From Haloplanus sp. XH21 (GTDB taxonomy: Archaea; Halobacteriota; Halobacteria; Halobacteriales; Haloferacaceae): 64,000 nucleotides of DNA. The stretch lies in assembly GCF_023276355.1 (NCBI RefSeq), contig NZ_JALLPL010000001.1:1116001-1180000 (forward strand), given 5' to 3'. The notes under the pieces are model-generated. The model was not told the origin of the DNA. It did no database searches and was given only the letters and a program-made list of their open reading frames with translations. Position 1 is the stretch's first letter; every line of letters starts with the position of its first letter. This document shows positions 60,695 to 64,000 of the stretch, piece by piece. The position numbers and the translations under genes are program-made.

Positions 60695-61687
60695 TCACAG
60701 CCAGCCCTCGGATCGGAAATACCGGAGCATCACGCCGGCCGTGAGCGCCATGCCGAGGAGGACGGCAGGGTAGCCAAAGCGCCACCCCAGTTCGGGCATG
60801 TTGTAGGGTCCGCCGGCGAAGTTCATGCCGTAGACGCCGACGACGAACGTGAGCGGGAGGATGATGGTCGCGACGACGGTGAGCCGTTTCATCACCTCGT
60901 TGGTCGACTGCGACAGCGTGTTGAGATAGATGTCGCGGGCGCCGCTCGCCAGGTCGCGGTACGTCTCGACGAGTTCGACTTGCTGGACGAGCTGGTCGTA
61001 GACGTCGCGGTAGTACCGCTCGGTCGACGCCTGGACGTGGTCCGTCTCGCCCCGCGAGAGGACGCTCATGGCGTCACGCGTCGGCCAGACGATGCGCCGG
61101 ATCGAGAGCAGTTCCCGACGGAGGCTGTTGAGGATCTCCAGCGTCTCGGTGTCGGGGCTGTCGATGATCTGGTCTTCCACGGACTCGATGTCGCGGCCGA
61201 TCTCGTCGAGGACGGTGAAGTACTCGTCGACGACGGCGTCGATGACGCGGTAGGCGGTGAAGTCTGCGTCGCGTTCGAGCAGGCGTGGCTCCTCGCGGCG
61301 CACGCGGTCCCATATCGATCCGACCGCGGCCGTCTCCTCGATGGCGATGGTGACGACCCAGTCGTGGCCGAAAAACAGGCCGACCGGCAGGTCGCGGATC
61401 TCCTCTTCGAACGTCGTTTCGCCGCCGCGCAGCGACGCGGTCTTGAGGAGCGCGAACGTGTGCTCCGCGAAGAGTTCGACTTTCGGGCTGACGTTGTTGC
61501 GGACGTCCTCGATTTCCAGCGCGTGAAGGTCGAACGCCGCGCTCAACCGGTCGAGTTCGTCCTCCGTCACGTCCGCGGCGCGAATCCAGGTGGTGCCCGT
61601 CGCCGTCCGGGCGTCGCGCAGGGCGTCGGCGTCGACAGCGTCCCGTGTTTCGACCCGGTCGCCGTCGTAGACGAGGGTCTGGATCAT
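60695..61687 (-). CDS. corA: CorA-family magnesium/cobalt transporter
   Basis: 330 residues. The C-terminal two-helix pore carries the invariant GMN in VYGMNFAGGPYNMPELGW, with the first helix (LTVVATIILPLTFVVGVYG) before it and the second (GYPAVLLGMALTAGVML) after. A long charged N-terminal domain includes EYFTVLDEIGRDIESVEDQII. It imports divalent cations as a pentamer. Its ATG overlaps the stop of the small membrane gene upstream. Confidence 0.93.
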   Translation of the reverse strand: MIQTLVYDGDRVETRDAVDADALRDARTATGTTWIRAADVTEDELDRLSAAFDLHALEIEDVRNNVSPKVELFAEHTFALLKTASLRGGETTFEEEIRDLPVGLFFGHDWVVTIAIEETAAVGSIWDRVRREEPRLLERDADFTAYRVIDAVVDEYFTVLDEIGRDIESVEDQIIDSPDTETLEILNSLRRELLSIRRIVWPTRDAMSVLSRGETDHVQASTERYYRDVYDQLVQQVELVETYRDLASGARDIYLNTLSQSTNEVMKRLTVVATIILPLTFVVGVYGMNFAGGPYNMPELGWRFGYPAVLLGMALTAGVMLRYFRSEGWL

Positions 61688-61848
61688 CCGTCATCCTCCG
61701 TGCGCCCGCCGATGGCTGCAAGCGTGATACCGACCATGAGCGCGGTCAGCGAGAACGACCGCCCTGGATAGGCGACGAGCACGCCCGCGACGTAGCCACA
61801 GATGCCGACGATAGCGAGGCCGGCGCCGGCGAGGAACGTCCGGTCCAT
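61684..61848 (-). CDS. 54-residue two-helix membrane protein coupled to corA
   Basis: MDRTFLAGAGLAIVGICGY then VAGVLVAYPGRSFSLTALMVGITLAAIGG forms two hydrophobic stretches. The TGA stop shares bases with the corA ATG (ATGA), so translation is coupled and it is probably the first gene of a corA unit. It has no recognised motif. A longer frame to 61971 overlaps the divergent purM start and is rejected. Confidence 0.6.
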   Translation of the reverse strand: MDRTFLAGAGLAIVGICGYVAGVLVAYPGRSFSLTALMVGITLAAIGGRTEDDG

Positions 61849-61939
61849 ACACGGCCTTCCGTCGCGGAGCACCAAATACACCGGCGGCCGCGTCGCGACA
61901 AACGGTGTGCTTTTGCGTCCGGCCGACGGGGTGTGGCGC

Positions 61940-62917
61940 ATGAGCGAAGACAACGACGGGGAGGAACTCACCTACGCGGACGCCGGCGTCGACATCGAGG
62001 CGAGCGAGGCCGCGACGGCCGCGCTCGTGGGCGCCGTCGGCGAGAGCGCGGGCGACTACGCCGGCCTCCTAGACATCGGGGACCGGTATCTGGGGCTCGC
62101 CACGGACGGCGTCGGGACGAAACTCCTCGTGGCCGACGCGCTCGGCGACTACTCCACCGTCGGCATCGACTGTATCGCGATGAACGCGAACGACCTCGTC
62201 GCCGCCGGCGTCCGACCCGTGGCCTTTGTCGACTATCTCGCCATCGACGACCCGGACGAGACGTTCGCCGAACAGATCGGTGAGGGTCTCGCGGCGGGCG
62301 CGGAGCGGGCGGGTATCGAACTCGTCGGCGGCGAGACGGCGGTGATGCCCGAGGTCGTCACCGGACTGGACCTCGCAGGGACGTGCGCGGGACTCGCGGC
62401 CAAGGATGCCATCTTCCCAGGCCGGGCCGAAGTGGACGACGCCCTCGTCGGCGTTCCGTCCTCGGGGATCCACTCCAACGGCCTAACGCTCGCGCGCACG
62501 GCCGTCACGAAAGAACACGACTACACGGACCCCTGTCCGTTCGGCGACTACGACACGCTCGGTGACGCGCTCCTCGAACCGACGCGCATCTACACGGATC
62601 TCCTTGACCCGATGCGGGAACACGATGTCCACGCCGCGGCCCACGTCACCGGCGGTGGCTGGACCAACCTCGACCGCCTCGGCGATCACCGCTACGTGGT
62701 CGACGACGCGTTCGAGCCCCAGCCGGTGTTCGACTTCGTGCAGTCGGCCGGCAACGTCTCCGACGAGGAGATGCACCGCACGTTCAACATGGGCACCGGG
62801 TTCGTCGCCGCGGTGGACGAGGTGGACGCCGAATCGCTCGCGGCCGCCGTCGACGGTCGGATCATCGGCCGCGTCGAGGAAGGTGAAGGCGTCGCTATCC
62901 GCGGACTGGAGCTATAG
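61940..62917 (+). CDS. purM: phosphoribosylformylglycinamidine cyclo-ligase PurM
   Basis: 325 residues. LTYADAGVDIEASEAA at the N-terminus, LGLATDGVGTKLLVADAL, DCIAMNANDLVAAGVRPVAFVDYLA, GLDLAGTCAGLA and AAHVTGGGWTNLDRL are standard PurM segments. It closes the imidazole ring in purine synthesis (AIR formation) with ATP. The start at 61940 is chosen over a frame extending 46 codons upstream that overlaps the small gene on the other strand. Confidence 0.95.
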   Translation: MSEDNDGEELTYADAGVDIEASEAATAALVGAVGESAGDYAGLLDIGDRYLGLATDGVGTKLLVADALGDYSTVGIDCIAMNANDLVAAGVRPVAFVDYLAIDDPDETFAEQIGEGLAAGAERAGIELVGGETAVMPEVVTGLDLAGTCAGLAAKDAIFPGRAEVDDALVGVPSSGIHSNGLTLARTAVTKEHDYTDPCPFGDYDTLGDALLEPTRIYTDLLDPMREHDVHAAAHVTGGGWTNLDRLGDHRYVVDDAFEPQPVFDFVQSAGNVSDEEMHRTFNMGTGFVAAVDEVDAESLAAAVDGRIIGRVEEGEGVAIRGLEL

Positions 62918-63052
62918 CGAACAGGTGTCTGGCGGCCACCGGAACGGGGTCGACACACGACGGCTGTCCGGTTCCGGGTGAGCGGTCAGGACATGTATCG
63001 GCCTGGCCGCGCTTTCCGATAAGAAGCTCCGGGACGACCGACGCCACGCCGA

Positions 63053-63592
63053 TCAGGAGAGTTCCGCGGCGATGTCCGCCTCGGTGATGATGCCGACCGC
63101 TTCGCCGCTCTCGGTGACGATGACGGCCTTGTAGTAGTCCAGCAGGTTGCTGATCTTATCGACCGAATCTTCGCGCGAGACGGTCGGGAACTGTTCGCTC
63201 ATGATCTCTGCCACCGCGTTCTGTCCGACGTTCTCGCCCGCGCGCCGGATGTCGCTGTAACTGATCGAGCCGACCGGCAGTCCGTTCTGCAACACGGGCA
63301 ACTGCGAGAAGGCAGCGTCTTCCATGCGGTCTTCGGCGTCGGCGACGGAGTCGTCCGGGGCGACGCTGACGAGGTCCTCGTTCATCAGATTCTCGGCTCG
63401 CACGACGCTCCCCTCGGCCTCGTCGAGGGCGTCGACGATGCGACGGAGCGTCGACAGCCGGGGGTCGACGTCGCCGCCTTCGATTCGCGCGATCAGCGGC
63501 TGGGAGACGCCGGCCATCTCCGCCAGCGAACTCTGAGTCAGCTCGAGTGAGGTCCGCCGCTCGCGCAGATCCTGCGGCGTCGGTAGTTCCAT
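63053..63592 (-). CDS. HTH (XRE) regulator with two CBS domains
   Basis: 179 residues. LRERRTSLELTQSSLAEMAGVSQPLIARIEGGDVDPRLSTLRRI is a complete XRE helix-turn-helix at residues 9-52. Two CBS motifs follow (NLMNEDLVSVAPDDSVADAEDRMEDAAFSQLPVL and IMSEQFPTVSREDSVDKISNLLDYYKAVIV, ending VGIITEADIAAEL). CBS pairs bind adenosine nucleotides, so the protein may sense energy state while binding DNA. An AACC...GGTT inverted repeat sits before its start. Confidence 0.9.
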   Translation of the reverse strand: MELPTPQDLRERRTSLELTQSSLAEMAGVSQPLIARIEGGDVDPRLSTLRRIVDALDEAEGSVVRAENLMNEDLVSVAPDDSVADAEDRMEDAAFSQLPVLQNGLPVGSISYSDIRRAGENVGQNAVAEIMSEQFPTVSREDSVDKISNLLDYYKAVIVTESGEAVGIITEADIAAELS

Positions 63593-63602
63593 GGCTACAG
63601 AT

Positions 63603-63619
63603 AACCAACGGTTATTAAA
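63603..63619 (-). promoter_or_regulatory. TATA-like box and AACCnnnGGTT repeat before the HTH-CBS gene
   Basis: On the minus strand TTTAATAA lies 20-27 bases before the ATG at 63592. It is followed toward the gene by AACCGTTGGTT, an inverted repeat of four bases around a three-base centre. The overlap of repeat and promoter suggests self-regulation by the HTH protein. Confidence 0.45.
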
Positions 63620-63722
63620 ATTACTTTCGACCGGGCGGTCCGTCGTGGATTCAGACCGCCGTCCGTTGTGGACTGGATGCGGATTTCCTATCGCGACATG
63701 CGATTTACCAGGGCGGCGGTAT

Positions 63723-63754
63723 CCGTTGACGGCGCTTCGCGCTCCCGTCAGCGG
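63723..63754. repeat. hairpin in the gap between divergent genes
   Basis: CCGTTGACGG (63723-63732) pairs with CCGTCAGCGG (63745-63754) with one mismatch around a 12-base loop containing GCGCTTCGCGC. It stands in the 209-base gap between the HTH-CBS gene and the zinc-ribbon gene. Function unknown; it might bind a regulator or be an inserted repeat. Confidence 0.35.
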
Positions 63755-63767
63755 TTTCGGGAACCAG

Positions 63768-63773
63768 TATATT
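63768..63773 (+). promoter_or_regulatory. TATA-like box of the zinc-ribbon gene
   Basis: TATATT lies 29-34 bases before the ATG at 63802, consistent with a short 5' leader. Confidence 0.5.
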
Positions 63774-63801
63774 CAACACGACCGGCGGTAGAGCACACGG
63801 T

Positions 63802-63975
63802 ATGAGTCTGGAGATGGCCCACGACTGCCCCGAGTGTTCGAACGACACGTTCTGGCGGACCGCCAGCACGGCGCTACACCTGGGCGAGAAGACGAAATGG
63901 ACGTGTACCGACTGCGACTACGGGCTGGTCCGCATCAACGGTATCGACAGTTCGGACCACGACGACTACTTCTGA
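63802..63975 (+). CDS. 57-residue zinc-ribbon protein (DUF7838-like)
   Basis: The frame MSLEMAHDCPECSNDTFWRT continues to a second CTDCDYGLVRING and ends SDHDDYF. Two CxxC pairs (CPEC and CTDC) about 25 residues apart form a small zinc ribbon. The WRTAS...LHLGEKTKW middle is a conserved haloarchaeal small-protein pattern. It has a TATA-like box at the right distance. The nucleic-acid-binding role is inferred from the ribbon only. Confidence 0.72.
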   Translation: MSLEMAHDCPECSNDTFWRTASTALHLGEKTKWTCTDCDYGLVRINGIDSSDHDDYF

Positions 63976-64000
63976 TACGGTTTACTGTCCGTCAGTACTG
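63976..64000. repeat. partial copy of the palindrome arm found at 39.9 kb
   Basis: TACGGTTTACTGTCCGTCAG matches TACGGTTTATTGTAAGTCAG at 39937 in 17 of 20 bases and goes on matching to the last base shown (21 of 25). The copy is truncated by the window edge. It starts directly after the zinc-ribbon stop codon, as the other copy ends directly at a stop codon. Confidence 0.6.

Noticed and set aside
1-64000. tRNA, rRNA or CRISPR array
   Set aside because: No cloverleaf-like stretch, rRNA signature or regularly spaced repeat was found by eye. A covariance-model search would be decisive.

Overview
This window is a chromosomal segment from a halophilic archaeon of the class Halobacteria. The proteins are strongly acidic, GC is high, and third codon positions are almost always G or C. 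Many genes look leaderless, with a TATA-like box 26-35 bases before the start codon. Recognisable families include AglB, AglJ, Elp3, DacZ, a HEWD-motif protein and a PGF-type surface protein. Several agl genes lie together as in Haloferacales; I cannot name the genus from the sequence.

Region 1 (1-15.7 kb) is mostly housekeeping: a partial MutY, a FabG/PhaB-like reductase, a flavin reductase, a Yip1-like membrane protein, a RecJ/Cdc45-like protein with degenerate catalytic motifs, and tRNA-modifying Elp3. A 1219-residue surface protein, an acyltransferase, an overlapping MscS channel/diadenylate cyclase pair and purD follow.

Region 2 (14.7-44.9 kb) is a protein N-glycosylation island. The conserved edges are aglJ, aglF and an aglR-like flippase on the left, and aglG, aglB and aglM on the right. 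Between them is a variable sugar cassette: at least five glycosyltransferase genes (one broken by an in-frame TAG), sugar epimerases, rmlA, rmlB, an rmlD-like gene, a DegT-family enzyme with His where the PLP lysine should be, and two possible methyltransferases. No RmlC was seen. The set suggests a nucleotide-activated deoxysugar, possibly a 3,6-dideoxyhexose, in the glycan. A DUF368 gene six bases after aglB is a good candidate for the lipid-carrier recycling step. Two large palindromes follow it.

Region 3 (44.9-51 kb) holds a solitary TnpB element inserted just after aglM, then ileS and a frameshifted arylsulfotransferase-like pseudogene.

Region 4 (51-64 kb) returns to ordinary genes: thioesterase, DUF151 nuclease, a membrane-tailed winged-helix protein, DpsA, glycerate kinase, a TraB/M50 pair, a TetR repressor with a perfect operator palindrome driving a MATE pump, PAC2, CorA, purM, an HTH-CBS regulator and a 57-residue zinc-ribbon protein. 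I found no rRNA, tRNA or CRISPR array.
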